From positions 1 through 38,731 of the forward strand of contig JAPHTP010000154.1 in NCBI GenBank assembly GCA_026196875.1: a stretch of DNA of 38,731 nt. The letters run 5' to 3'. Origin of the DNA: Kangiellaceae bacterium. Its GTDB lineage: Bacteria; Pseudomonadota; Gammaproteobacteria; Enterobacterales; Kangiellaceae. Under the pieces are notes generated by a model, which saw only the letters and a list, made by a program, of their open reading frames with translations, was not told the DNA's origin and did not search any database. The position numbers and the translations under genes are program-made. Positions within the stretch are counted from its first letter, which is position 1, and every line of letters begins with the position of its first letter. Shown here piece after piece: positions 1 through 8,208 of the stretch.

Positions 1-350
1 ACCTGCTGCTCCTGGTTTAACAATTCGGAGTCTGCAAGCGCATTAAGGCTTTTATTAAAGGCGTCGAACTTTTGCGATTGATTGGCGGGGGCTGTTTGAC
101 CTGAGCGCCAAGTCATATCTTCAGCTATCAGTTCTATAAGATGCTTTTGTTTCGTGTTAATCGCGTTAAATAGTACTAGCCCTTCCAATTCAGATTGGGT
201 GTGATTACTCAAATTGTTTACTTCTTTAAAATAATTAACGCCGAGAATGATTTGTGGGAGCAAAAACAGCAGGATTATCAATGTGAACTTCAGGTTAAAC
301 CTGAGCTTGTTCATCAATAAAGTTGCTGGAAGGAAAAACCGCTTTAACAT
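1..350 (-). CDS. Chemoreceptor-like (MCP) or sensor protein, N-terminal part only, runs off left edge
   Basis: An open frame on the minus strand starts with ATG at 350 and continues past base 1, giving about 116 residues. The protein begins MLKRFFLPATLLMNKLRF and then has one strong hydrophobic segment at about residues 21-38, followed by a polar region that would lie in the periplasm. The short basic start, the MNKL/MNRL motif just before the membrane helix and the helical polar region after it are typical of one subset of methyl-accepting chemotaxis proteins. The signalling domain lies outside the window, so a sensor kinase or diguanylate cyclase with the same kind of N-terminus cannot be ruled out. 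The start is well supported, since the hydrophobic segment begins soon after it. Confidence 0.55.
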   Translation of the reverse strand, partial: MLKRFFLPATLLMNKLRFNLKFTLIILLFLLPQIILGVNYFKEVNNLSNHTQSELEGLVLFNAINTKQKHLIELIAEDMTWRSGQTAPANQSQKFDAFNKSLNALADSELLNQEQQ

Positions 351-499
351 AGACGCCTTAAGAACTATTTTTTATATCTCTAAATATAGTCAAAAGTTGT
401 GTAATTGCCTCAAAATTAACGATTTTCGACGCAGTTCTACACCAAATTGGGTCGCTTGCTGAAAGAACTCTAACCGAAAGTGGATCTTGGGAAGGGAGC

Positions 500-527
500 T
501 TGGACATCGATAGTTATCGATGTCCAA
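500..527. repeat. Perfect 13-bp inverted repeat with 2-bp centre
   Basis: The arms TTGGACATCGATA and TATCGATGTCCAA are exact reverse complements separated by GT. As RNA this would be a hairpin of about 11 pairs on either strand. It lies about 20 bases past the stop of the minus-strand oxygenase gene, so a 3'-end hairpin is the simplest reading. No T-tract follows on either strand, so it is not a textbook intrinsic terminator, and an operator for a dimeric protein is also possible. Confidence 0.6.
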
Positions 528-549
528 AGTGATGATTGCAATTTGGCGA

Positions 550-1260
550 TTATTTCCCTGGTTGAGCATAAAGCTCACCTGCATTGGCGTACATTACCCA
601 AGATGCTAGCACGTACTTATCTCCTGAGATTGGGATTGAACCTCTATGAGTATGGGTAAAAGTACAAGGCGCCAATACCAGACTGCCCTGAGTCGGATTG
701 ATTTTAGCTTGTTGGTAGTAAAACTCTGTTTCGCCGCCTTGTTCAACGTCATTTAGGTAGATTAGCCAAAGTAAAACTCGATGCAGTGATTTTTGTTGTT
801 GATCAGACGGGTGGGGAAAGTGTTCTGAGTGCCAGTGATGGTATCCGCCTTTTCCTTTAGTATAGCGCTGCAAATTTATCTCATCTAGTCGATAAATAGT
901 CCTGACCAGACCTTCTATTTGCTCGTCGTTCATTTTCGCAATATCTTCATGGGTAATGGTGCGAGGCTTGTTGGTTTTAGGGTCGAGAATACTGGGGGAG
1001 ATTGCTCCAGTCAGTACAAAAGGATAGAGCTTGGCGTATTGGACCGTCGCCTTAAGTATAACTTGCCCAATGTTACTACAGTCTTGTTGCCAGTCTTCCA
1101 GTTTGGAAATATAAAGGTCTTTGCTATCTTTTTTTTGCTTATCGATACCAGCTCCGGTTCGACCTTCCTGCTTTTCATCGCTTTGCTCAAATTTTGCGAT
1201 TAGCTGTTGGCAATACTCTGGAGTAAGAGCTTGTTTAAATTCAATTATAAAGTTTTGCAT
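550..1260 (-). CDS. 2-oxoglutarate/Fe(II)-dependent oxygenase (prolyl 4-hydroxylase-like fold)
   Basis: The 236-residue protein has the signature of the 2OG-Fe(II) oxygenase superfamily in its C-terminal half. Residues 144-146 read HSE (the HxD/E iron motif), within HHWHSEHF. A distal histidine lies in THTHRG (about 203-205), and a lysine follows at about 215 in GDKYVLASW, where the 2-oxoglutarate carboxylate is normally bound. Between them, LLWLIYLNDVEQGGETEF is the typical core strand region. Such enzymes hydroxylate protein side chains or small molecules using O2 and 2-oxoglutarate; the substrate cannot be read from sequence. The iron ligand is Glu rather than the commoner Asp, which is tolerated in the superfamily. 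There is no signal peptide, so it should be cytoplasmic. It is not close enough to a neighbour to suggest an operon. Confidence 0.85.
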   Translation of the reverse strand: MQNFIIEFKQALTPEYCQQLIAKFEQSDEKQEGRTGAGIDKQKKDSKDLYISKLEDWQQDCSNIGQVILKATVQYAKLYPFVLTGAISPSILDPKTNKPRTITHEDIAKMNDEQIEGLVRTIYRLDEINLQRYTKGKGGYHHWHSEHFPHPSDQQQKSLHRVLLWLIYLNDVEQGGETEFYYQQAKINPTQGSLVLAPCTFTHTHRGSIPISGDKYVLASWVMYANAGELYAQPGK

Positions 1261-1524
1261 TGTGCCGCTGGTCCCAAGACATTTTAGTTGGATAGTGTTG
1301 TTATAGTTGGTGATAATTTATTGGCTATTCAATCTTAAAATAACAGATGAATTGGCCTGATTATGTAAGCTGTTGCGGTTAAATTCAAGGTTAATAGTAA
1401 CTGCATCAGCAATCCATAAAAGAATTTAGATTGGCTCCAAAGTTACTTATTTACTCTGGCTTGGTAAGCAAAAATCGGTTCTAATAAGGCATACTTGAGT
1501 CTTCCAGAATTTAAGGACAAAATT

Positions 1525-2025
1525 ATGCTGACTATTCTGGCTAAAATTTTTAAAGCATTAAATTCCGAGCAGTCGCCTAATCAGCTTGCAATTGCTATTT
1601 CACTCGCGGCCGTTGTGGGTATGACACCGTTACTATCCCTTCACAATCTTTTTATTTTCCTGATAGTGCTATGGTTCCGAGTCAACCTAACCATGTTCCT
1701 AGTGAGTTGGCCTTTATTCACTCTGCTAGGGCTATTGCTTAGTTCGCCAATCCAATCTCTGGGTAATATGGTGTTGCAGGAACCTTCGCTAGTGCCAATG
1801 TGGGAGTCGTTTTATAACACGCTCATTGGGCGATGGAGTGATTTTTATTATAAAGGGGTAATGGGGGGACTAATCCTAGGCACCTCAATCGCAATAATTA
1901 GTTTCCCTATCAGCAAAGCACTGATAAACAAATACCGCTATAAGTGGCTGGAAAAAATTCAGAAATACCAGGTAGTAAGAATGCTTAAAGCAAGCAAATT
2001 ATGGCAGCTGTACGGAGACGCATAA
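1525..2025 (+). CDS. TIGR03546 family membrane protein (DUF2062-like)
   Basis: This is a small integral membrane protein of about 166 residues with hydrophobic segments near residues 20-40, 45-75 and 110-135 (counted from MLTILAKIFKALNSEQSP). The N-terminal motif, the GMTPLLSLHN segment and the length match TIGR03546, an uncharacterised family related to DUF2062. I chose ATG at 1525 because AAGGAC lies six bases upstream and family members begin with ML(T/x)xxAKxxKALNS; the open frame reaches back to a TTG at 1495. It is immediately followed by a TIGR03545 protein with a two-base gap. The two families are known to occur as a gene pair, so a common envelope function is likely. That function is not known. 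Confidence 0.8.
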   Translation: MLTILAKIFKALNSEQSPNQLAIAISLAAVVGMTPLLSLHNLFIFLIVLWFRVNLTMFLVSWPLFTLLGLLLSSPIQSLGNMVLQEPSLVPMWESFYNTLIGRWSDFYYKGVMGGLILGTSIAIISFPISKALINKYRYKWLEKIQKYQVVRMLKASKLWQLYGDA

Positions 2026-2027
2026 CA

Positions 2028-3800
2028 ATGACAAACAATAACCTGGAAAAAGAGAAACAATCTACGTCTGCCAAATCGAGTCAAGACAAACCAAAAAAAG
2101 AAAAGGAACAAAAGCAACCTAAAGGAATATTCCGTTGGTGGGGTGTTGCGACCTTTTTTGGATTGATTGGCATATTTGGCTTGGCGTGGTTTTTATTGGC
2201 GCCCAAATTAGTTGCCAACAGTATTGAGCAATTGGGCTCGGAGGTTGTCGGGGCTAAGGTTGAGGTTGCAAATGTTGAACTCTCGCTTGCTCCTTTGGCT
2301 GTGACTTTGAATCAATTGCAAATAGCCGACGCCGATCAACCCATGCAGAATATTTTCGAAGCGTCGCAAATCAAGATGTCGCTTGATCCGGCTGCGTTGC
2401 TATGGAAAAAAATTGTTGTTGAAGAACTGAATTTAAGCGGAGCTAAGTCTGGCTCGCCGCGGACTTCTAGTGGTGCTTTGGAAGGTGGCAGGCGTTCTGT
2501 TCAAGCTGTAGAACAAATGATAGATATCAAAGTTCCGGAGCTTTCCCAAGCCGATGTTGAAAAGTTGGTCAGCGACGCGGATTTGATAACGCTCAAGCGA
2601 GTAGAAACGTTTAAGCAGGAACAGAGCAGGGTCAGGCAGGAGTGGTCAACGGCATTAGATAAAGAAGCTTTTGATAAAAGGATAGCTGCGATTAAGTCTG
2701 ACTACAAAAGGTTGTCTGAAAGAGCTAAGGAAAATAAGCTGAATTTGATCAAGGATCGCAAGCAATGGAAAGAACTTAAAAGGCGTATTGACGCAGAGAA
2801 AAAACAAATCTCCGGTCTCTCGGGTAAACTTAAAGCAGACAAGAAGCTGTTGGCAGATCAATATGAAGCGGTGAAAAAAGGCCCACAAGATGACCTTGAC
2901 AGATTAATGCAAAATTTTGGGTTGGGTAATGGTGTAGACGGTCTTGTAGATAAATACCTTGGTCCTCAGTATACGCCCTGGGTAAATAAAGCAATCGAGT
3001 TTGCCAAGTCTTTCGATGGAGGAGGCGCTAGCCAAACGAGTACCGAAGAAAAGGCGACTATTGCTATAGGAGAGCGGGTGTTTTTTACAGACAAAATTCA
3101 AATGCCTGACTACCTAGTGAAAAAGCTGGTCATGAGCGGGGAAGACGCTAATTGGACTCTTGATGGTAAAGGCTTTGACGTTGGTTACTTACCTTGGTTG
3201 ACCGGCAAACCCGCCAAACTAAATTTACAATTTGGAGGTAAAGGCCAAGCTTCTTTTGACCTAGATAGCAATTGGCAGTCTTCTTCAAAAATGAACACTC
3301 AAGTCGACGCTAAAGTTAACAGCTGGCCGATTGAGTCGATGCAATTGATGGCTACCGAGGAAGGAAACTGGATAATCAATTCGGGCACCTTTACCGCGGA
3401 TATCAGCGGTCAAATGTCTTTGCAGCAGATTAATCTCAACGCAGTGTTTGCGGTCAGAACGCCTAAACTTGAGTTGCCTTCCGATTTAAGTGGGTGGCGA
3501 AAAAGTTTAGGAGAAGGAATTAACCAGCAAGAACAAATAGATTTTAAACTCACGGCTTCAGGGAGTCTTGTTGACCCGAAAATCCGGCTTGAATCTAATT
3601 TGGAAAAAGTGATGCAAAATGCACTAGGTGAGCAAGTTAAACAAAAAGCCGCGGAGCTTAAAGGAGACGTTAAAGCCAAATTAACGGAAAAAGTTGGAGA
3701 CTTATCAAGTTTGCAAGACTACGCGAAGGAATTTGATCAATGGAAAGATAAAATGAACGCGCAGCTCAAAGTGTTGGAGCAGTATAAAGTTAAGATTTAA
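2028..3800 (+). CDS. TIGR03545 family protein with AsmA-like features
   Basis: About 590 residues. A charged, lysine-rich N-terminus is followed by one membrane helix at about residues 40-60, and then a region resembling the start of AsmA-type proteins (KVEVANVELSLAPLAVTLNQL..., strands alternating with short loops). A long charged helical stretch follows (about residues 170-300, likely coiled coil), and the C-terminal third is again rich in beta strands, with alternating patterns seen in AsmA/TamB-like envelope proteins. The match is to TIGR03545, an uncharacterised family of outer-membrane bacteria. The frame is open from 2001, but that start overlaps the upstream gene; ATG at 2028 has GGAG at 2013-2016 and sits just after the partner's stop. 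It is probably co-transcribed with the upstream TIGR03546 gene. A role in lipid or envelope transport is inference from the fold only. Confidence 0.8.
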   Translation: MTNNNLEKEKQSTSAKSSQDKPKKEKEQKQPKGIFRWWGVATFFGLIGIFGLAWFLLAPKLVANSIEQLGSEVVGAKVEVANVELSLAPLAVTLNQLQIADADQPMQNIFEASQIKMSLDPAALLWKKIVVEELNLSGAKSGSPRTSSGALEGGRRSVQAVEQMIDIKVPELSQADVEKLVSDADLITLKRVETFKQEQSRVRQEWSTALDKEAFDKRIAAIKSDYKRLSERAKENKLNLIKDRKQWKELKRRIDAEKKQISGLSGKLKADKKLLADQYEAVKKGPQDDLDRLMQNFGLGNGVDGLVDKYLGPQYTPWVNKAIEFAKSFDGGGASQTSTEEKATIAIGERVFFTDKIQMPDYLVKKLVMSGEDANWTLDGKGFDVGYLPWLTGKPAKLNLQFGGKGQASFDLDSNWQSSSKMNTQVDAKVNSWPIESMQLMATEEGNWIINSGTFTADISGQMSLQQINLNAVFAVRTPKLELPSDLSGWRKSLGEGINQQEQIDFKLTASGSLVDPKIRLESNLEKVMQNALGEQVKQKAAELKGDVKAKLTEKVGDLSSLQDYAKEFDQWKDKMNAQLKVLEQYKVKI

Positions 3801-3952
3801 ATTTCTGTTAATGCCAGGTGAGTCCCTTACTTTGGAATTGGACTAAAAACTAATTTTTTTCACGGGAATACTGACCTGGTTTCGCCCCGGCAAGCCTGGC
3901 ATATGTGCAGGTTGGCTGGAACAGTTTGTTGTCAGCTACAATTTCTAATGTT

Positions 3953-4873
3953 TTATAATACGGATTGGTTTCGACCGGCGCGTTTAGCTTGATAGAGGTT
4001 CTTGTCCGCTCGAGACATCAGTGATTCAAATTTTTCAGAAGCATTTAAGGTCGCGCCGCCAAAGCTAACGGTGCAGCTCAGTGAAAGGTTATCCAGTTTA
4101 AAGCTATGACACTGAATGGATAAACGTATCCTCTCTACGATTGAACAACAAGTCAGCTGACTTGTATCGGTAAAAATTAAAGCAAATTCTTCCCCCCCAA
4201 TTCGGGCAAAAATATCATACGAGCGAAGTTGGGAGTTTACTACTTGGCACATTTGTTTAAGTACTTTATCACCGACTGGATGACCGTGAGAATCATTTAT
4301 TTTTTTAAAGTGATCGATATCGAATAAGAAAAGGGTTAGTTCATTTGCATTTCGGCTGGCCTTTTCAACTTCTTGTGCTGCCCTCTGGACAAAAGCTCGT
4401 CGGTTGGAAATTTGAGTTAACTCATCAAAATAGGCCTGTTGGTAAAGTTTACTCTGTGCTTCTCTCAATTCTTTTTCTAGGTATTTAGTGCGCGAGATAT
4501 CTGTTGAATGCAAAAACAGAAATTTATCACCGATGATTTGCTCGGTAATCAACAACCATTTGCCGTTAAGCAAATCAACTTCAAATGATCGAAACTGTTG
4601 TTGCCAGCGTTTTTGTCTTGCCATAGCCAACCATTGTTCGATATCAGCCGTTTCAATTTTAATACCACGCCTGCTTTGAAATGCTTCTTTAATGCATTCG
4701 TCAAAAGTTTTGCCGATGACTTGTTCCGGAGATACGCCGAGGGTGGGTCGGGTATAACTAGGGTTGGCATACATAAGGCGATCATCTAGATCAAAAATGG
4801 CGTATCCGTCATTGCTCTGCGCAACAAACAGTGCCAGTAACTTATCTATCTCTAACGGATAATTGCGTTCCAA
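3953..4873 (-). CDS. PAS-GGDEF diguanylate cyclase
   Basis: The 306-residue protein has a PAS domain at about residues 10-128 (NDGYAIFDLDDRLMYANPSY is typical of the fold) and a GGDEF domain at about 145-305. The active site reads RIGGEEF (GGEEF at 226-230), a catalytic form. RSYD at 217-220 lies five residues before it and forms an intact inhibitory I-site, so product feedback is expected. FDIDHFKKINDSHGH carries the metal and substrate loop. It should make cyclic di-GMP from two GTP in response to a ligand or cofactor bound by the PAS domain. There is no membrane segment, so it is cytoplasmic. The only usable start I see is TTG at 4873, without a good Shine-Dalgarno; the frame stays open about 23 codons upstream, but no ATG or GTG lies there. 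Confidence 0.92.
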   Translation of the reverse strand: MERNYPLEIDKLLALFVAQSNDGYAIFDLDDRLMYANPSYTRPTLGVSPEQVIGKTFDECIKEAFQSRRGIKIETADIEQWLAMARQKRWQQQFRSFEVDLLNGKWLLITEQIIGDKFLFLHSTDISRTKYLEKELREAQSKLYQQAYFDELTQISNRRAFVQRAAQEVEKASRNANELTLFLFDIDHFKKINDSHGHPVGDKVLKQMCQVVNSQLRSYDIFARIGGEEFALIFTDTSQLTCCSIVERIRLSIQCHSFKLDNLSLSCTVSFGGATLNASEKFESLMSRADKNLYQAKRAGRNQSVL

Positions 4874-4954
4874 AATAATGATGGGTGTTGGAAGTAGTTT
4901 AGTATGAGTATTGCAGATATGCAGTGAGGCGCAAGTTTAGTTAGGGCATGCGCT

Positions 4955-5455
4955 TCAATGTTGGTATTCTCTGACTTCTCGTAAAAACTCTTTTCGCCGC
5001 TCGAATTCGCTAAATTGGTCTTCTTCAATTAGTGGCAGTTGGGGTAAAAGAGATAGTATTCGCTTTGCAAAAATCCCTTTTCCTACAGGCTCGAATTTAT
5101 TGTCAATCAGGGTTTTGACTTTGGATAAACCGCAGCTAGGACTTTTGGTTTTAAATATATAGCCACTCAATTTTGGATATTGCTTAATATATGCATCTGC
5201 GAGCGCAGATAGTTGAGCAGTGTAATCAACCTTCAGCGTATTTAAATCGACGCAACTAATCACCTTTTGGCGTTCAATCAGAGTAATCTTGTCTCGCGGA
5301 ACACCTAGGCCAATTTCTACTTCCGGACAAAAAGGGATTAACTCGAATTTTTCAGCCAAGGCAAAGATGTCTTCTTGCAATTTGTGCTCACCATCATACC
5401 TAACTTTATTCCCCAGTAAGCAACTACTCACTCCAATTTGAGGTTTATTAGTCAA
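4955..5455 (-). CDS. DUF523 family protein (YbbK-like)
   Basis: The 166-residue protein starts IGVSSCLLGNKVRYDG, continues with FCPEVEIGLGVPR, and has FKTKSPSCGL near residue 115. These three conserved blocks define DUF523. The conserved cysteines (in SSCLLG, FCPE and PSCGL) suggest metal or cofactor binding, but no activity is established. In some bacteria this domain is fused to DUF1722; here it stands alone. The start is TTG at 5455, because a TAG lies two codons upstream in frame and a GAGA-type ribosome site precedes it. It is a single gene with no close partner. Confidence 0.85.
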   Translation of the reverse strand: MTNKPQIGVSSCLLGNKVRYDGEHKLQEDIFALAEKFELIPFCPEVEIGLGVPRDKITLIERQKVISCVDLNTLKVDYTAQLSALADAYIKQYPKLSGYIFKTKSPSCGLSKVKTLIDNKFEPVGKGIFAKRILSLLPQLPLIEEDQFSEFERRKEFLREVREYQH

Positions 5456-5587
5456 AATCTATTCTCTCTAGAAGGCGTCATTTTTACATTCAGATTTTAC
5501 TGCGATCCAGTTTAGCATTTTAGTAGATTTAGCAACCAGAGCGGGGAACGAATTTATTGAGAATAATGTAAAACTCGCGCGTTTGGG

Positions 5588-5995
5588 CTAGTTATCTATC
5601 TGAAAAGGCGCGCAAGGAGTTCCTTGATGAAATAGCATCTGCCATTGAGTTTGTTGGTTGGCAAGTGTTTGAAATTGCCAGATAGAAGTTCTGAGAGAAA
5701 AAATCGGCGCAGACCGTCTATTGTTTACACTGCGAATTAATATGGAGCGGTAATTCAGTAGCACCAGATTGGAATTCAGTTCGCTGAGCTCAAAATTATC
5801 GGCTTTGATTTGAGGTGGTGATTCCTGCGGTAAACGGCTTAAGGCTTCATCTTTAAAGTAGGTCCTCCCGGTTGACGTGATTTCTTTAAAATCATCAGCC
5901 AGCAATAGATCAAGCGCCTTGATCGACAATCGAACCGATCCATCGAAGAGGCGCTTTTCTAAATCAACAATGGTATTGAATAAGGAGGAGTTGAT
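5588..5995 (-). CDS. DUF4440 / SnoaL-like (NTF2-fold) protein with a non-standard start
   Basis: The core reads LEKRLFDGSVRLSIKALD, then LLADDFKEITSTGRTY, which fits the N-terminal part of DUF4440. The rest (NFELSELNSNLVLLNYRS..., SIWQF) gives the expected beta sheet. The only ordinary start codon in the frame is TTG at 5929, but that would cut off the first helix of the domain. The frame is open back to ATT-ATC at 5998-5993, directly at the stop of the upstream gene, with no ATG, GTG, TTG or CTG between. I therefore place the start at ATC 5995 (about 135 residues). Starting at TTG gives 113 residues. A lost ATG in a decaying gene is the alternative. The gene overlaps or abuts the membrane-protein gene upstream, suggesting translational coupling. 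Function unknown. Confidence 0.7.
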   Translation of the reverse strand: MNSSLFNTIVDLEKRLFDGSVRLSIKALDLLLADDFKEITSTGRTYFKDEALSRLPQESPPQIKADNFELSELNSNLVLLNYRSILIRSVNNRRSAPIFSLRTSIWQFQTLANQQTQWQMLFHQGTPCAPFQIDN

Positions 5996-5997
5996 AA

Positions 5998-6285
5998 TTA
6001 ACCTACTTGAGAAACCTTATCTTGCCAAACGGCGGTGTAGGCTAACAAAGCGCTCAGACCCAATCCAACGACGCAAGCAGATATGCCGACGACTAAAATT
6101 TCATTCGCGATCAAAGCTGGTGTCAAGGCGCTGCCGTTTGCTGACAGGATACCAAAGTAGTAACTTGCAGCGATTATGAGAGTTAAGTAAAAACCAGCAA
6201 TGGATGCAAAACCCAATACGCGAGCGGTTTTTAGCATTGACTTGAATTTGGCCACCTCAAGTGATGCAAAAGGTAAGTACTTCAT
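5998..6285 (-). CDS. Small two-helix membrane protein, unknown function
   Basis: A 95-residue protein starting MKYLPFASLEVAKFKSMLKT, with two hydrophobic segments at about residues 24-48 and 58-85 and a short polar tail. I chose ATG at 6285 because AAGGGA lies six bases upstream; the open frame extends to 6339 but has no ribosome site there. I do not recognise a family. Its stop touches the apparent start of the DUF4440 gene, so the two are probably one transcription unit. Confidence 0.6.
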   Translation of the reverse strand: MKYLPFASLEVAKFKSMLKTARVLGFASIAGFYLTLIIAASYYFGILSANGSALTPALIANEILVVGISACVVGLGLSALLAYTAVWQDKVSQVG

Positions 6286-6530
6286 GTTTTGTCCCTTTAT
6301 TCTTTTTGTAGCGTGCAGGCAAGAATAAAAAAGTTGCATAAGTAGGGGACAAACGCTGAGTTTGGTTTCGTTGGACGATTACTTATTACTGTCTATTACC
6401 CTACGAAGCGTCAAATTCCGGTCCTACGTAGAATTTGATAAGCTTTTTTGTTTTTATTGCGTGCAACTACGTTTTGTTATTTGTTTGTAGTTTTAGATCG
6501 TCAAACACGCGTTTTTGGGCGCCGATCAAG

Positions 6531-7955
6531 CTAATTGAGCGAGTCGACAAGTTGTTGTGCGTAGGTTTTGACATCGAGCAAAATCGATTGATCGTTACTC
6601 GGATCCTGTTGCAAGGCCTCAAGTTTATCCATAAGTTCGTCAAAGAGTAAAGAGGATTGGTCAAAAAAATTGCTCTTTTTAAAAGCGTTCCAACGAGTTC
6701 TTTCTTCTGCAGATAATGTTTCCGGGGCATTTCTTGCGCGATAACGAAACAACATCTCATCTAAGCGGTTATCTTCAAAATTGAACTGGCTTTGGGCAAG
6801 TGCTTGCCAACCCATGGTTTTAATCTGTTCCATTTTGTTGCGGTCAGATGGTTTGAAGAAACCTCCTGAGTATAGCGCGTGGTCAGGGTTAGTAATTGGC
6901 TCAAAGCTAGCTTGTTGATGAGCGTGCAGCAGGTTTCCGGTTACCTTGGCAAGCTGAGATTTAATTATCTCGACTTTCTGCAAGCAATCATCCAGGTCAA
7001 TTTCTAGTCGCTGTTGTGCGGCATCGTTTAAAACGCCAATGGGGGCCACTGCCGGGCATTTGTTGTAATGAACTTCCTTGATCGGAAGACGATTTTCGCC
7101 CGCTTCGAGGTCTTCTTTGCGGGTAAAGATACGCCGCTGATAATCGTCACTGGTTAATTCAGATAAATCTTCGAATACTTTACATAGGTCAATACAAATG
7201 ACACTGTTCTTATTAGTCGGATGGGGAGCTAGCGGCATCATTACGCCGCAGTATGCGTGCTCAGGTCCAAGCATGCCAGAACAATGCACAAAAGGTATGT
7301 GACTGATTAAGTCGATTTCCGCCATCACTTTTCGCTTGTCTCGTAAGCTGAACAGGTAGTCAAACAAGCGTGGTTGGTTTTGTTTCACCAGTTTGGCCAT
7401 GGCGATGGTTGCCTCTACGTCAGCTAGCGCATCATGGGCATTTTCGTGTTCAATTTGATTGGCGGATGAAAGTAGTTCTAGTCGAAAGCTGGGAAGTCCC
7501 TGGTCGTTCAAGGGCCACTCAATTCCTTGCGGCCTTAGCGCGTGGGTCATCCGTAGCATATCCAAAATGTCCCAGCGGGAGTTGCCATCTTGCCATTCTC
7601 TGGCATAGGGGTCGTAAAAATTACGATACAGACCGAAGCGAACCACTTCATCGTCAAAGCGTATATTGTTGTATCCTACCGCACAGGTTCTTGCGGCGGA
7701 CAATTCCAAGTGGATCTGCCTGAAAAAATCTCTTTCGCTAACACCTTGTTGAAGTGCCTGCTGCGGAGTGATGCCTGTGATTAAGCAGGCCTCGGGATGG
7801 GGTAAAAAATCATCAGATGGTTTACAAAATATGTTTAAAGGCTCACCGATAACATTAAATTCCATGTCAGTTCGAATGCCCGCGAACTGAGAAGGTCGAT
7901 CCTTTGCCGGATTGGCACCAAAGGTCTCAAAATCGAACCAGTAAAAACTTTCCAT
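6531..7955 (-). CDS. sbcB: Exodeoxyribonuclease I
   Basis: The 474-residue protein is the same length as E. coli ExoI. It degrades single-stranded DNA 3' to 5' and acts in recombination and mismatch repair. The DEDD exonuclease residues are visible: FDFETFG (Asp8, Glu10), GYNNIRFDDE with Asp101, and HDALADVEAT with His174 and Asp179. The segment LDMLRMTHALRPQGIEWP is the family-specific motif linking Exo II and III. The C-terminal half carries the SH3-like and helical domains that clamp ssDNA (FSLRDKRKV onward). ATG at 7955 aligns with the family start (MESFYWFDFETFG). It stands alone, with about 190 bases after its stop. Confidence 0.97.
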   Translation of the reverse strand: MESFYWFDFETFGANPAKDRPSQFAGIRTDMEFNVIGEPLNIFCKPSDDFLPHPEACLITGITPQQALQQGVSERDFFRQIHLELSAARTCAVGYNNIRFDDEVVRFGLYRNFYDPYAREWQDGNSRWDILDMLRMTHALRPQGIEWPLNDQGLPSFRLELLSSANQIEHENAHDALADVEATIAMAKLVKQNQPRLFDYLFSLRDKRKVMAEIDLISHIPFVHCSGMLGPEHAYCGVMMPLAPHPTNKNSVICIDLCKVFEDLSELTSDDYQRRIFTRKEDLEAGENRLPIKEVHYNKCPAVAPIGVLNDAAQQRLEIDLDDCLQKVEIIKSQLAKVTGNLLHAHQQASFEPITNPDHALYSGGFFKPSDRNKMEQIKTMGWQALAQSQFNFEDNRLDEMLFRYRARNAPETLSAEERTRWNAFKKSNFFDQSSLLFDELMDKLEALQQDPSNDQSILLDVKTYAQQLVDSLN

Positions 7956-7983
7956 GAGCCTGTTTCTCTATCTTATTTTGTCT

Positions 7984-8166
7984 TTACTCTTCATCTTTAG
8001 GGATGACACAGTGTTTTAAAAAGGCTTTGCCTTCATCTAGCGTCCACTTGCCTTTATCTTTTTCTTTCATCATTTTGCACCATTCGGGGGAGCCAACTTC
8101 GGGTTGGCAGGCGGTTAAAACTAATGTTGAAATGATTATTGCAAAAGACCGTATATGTTTATTCAT
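7984..8166 (-). CDS. DUF3012 lipoprotein
   Basis: A 60-residue protein with a signal peptide ending in a lipobox (LTAC, Cys20), then QPEVGSPEWCKMMKEKDKGKWTLDEGKAFLKHC. The SxxWCxxMKEKxKGxWTxxE pattern with a C-terminal Cys is that of DUF3012, a short family of unknown function in marine gammaproteobacteria. It should be an outer- or inner-membrane anchored periplasmic lipoprotein, and the two remaining cysteines may form a disulfide. It lies 28 bases upstream of sbcB on the same strand. Confidence 0.85.
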   Translation of the reverse strand: MNKHIRSFAIIISTLVLTACQPEVGSPEWCKMMKEKDKGKWTLDEGKAFLKHCVIPKDEE

Positions 8167-8208
8167 TAAAATTCTCGAGTTGTACGCATTTTTTTAGAAT
8201 TTAAGCTC

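Noticed and set aside
919-1203. Plus-strand frame opposite the 2OG oxygenase
   Set aside because: Shadow of a well-supported minus-strand gene, without any recognisable domain or ribosome site.
2001-2027. ATG at 2001 as the start of the TIGR03545 gene
   Set aside because: It lies inside the upstream gene with no ribosome site, whereas ATG at 2028 has GGAG at a workable distance.
3801-3952. CCAGG/CCTGG pairs and a T7 run after the TIGR03545 gene as a terminator
   Set aside because: The possible arms are far apart or only five pairs long and do not sit next to the T run.
5981-6179. AAGGAGGAG on the plus strand with a TTG start
   Set aside because: The frame lies opposite the membrane-protein gene and its product is low-complexity basic sequence, so it looks like a chance match.
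6411-6450. TCAAATTC / GAATTTGA pair followed by a T run as a plus-strand terminator
   Set aside because: The stem is short and AT-rich with a 12-base loop, and no plus-strand gene ends there.
7370-7784. Two plus-strand frames opposite sbcB
   Set aside because: sbcB has full-length family features on the minus strand; these frames are its shadows.
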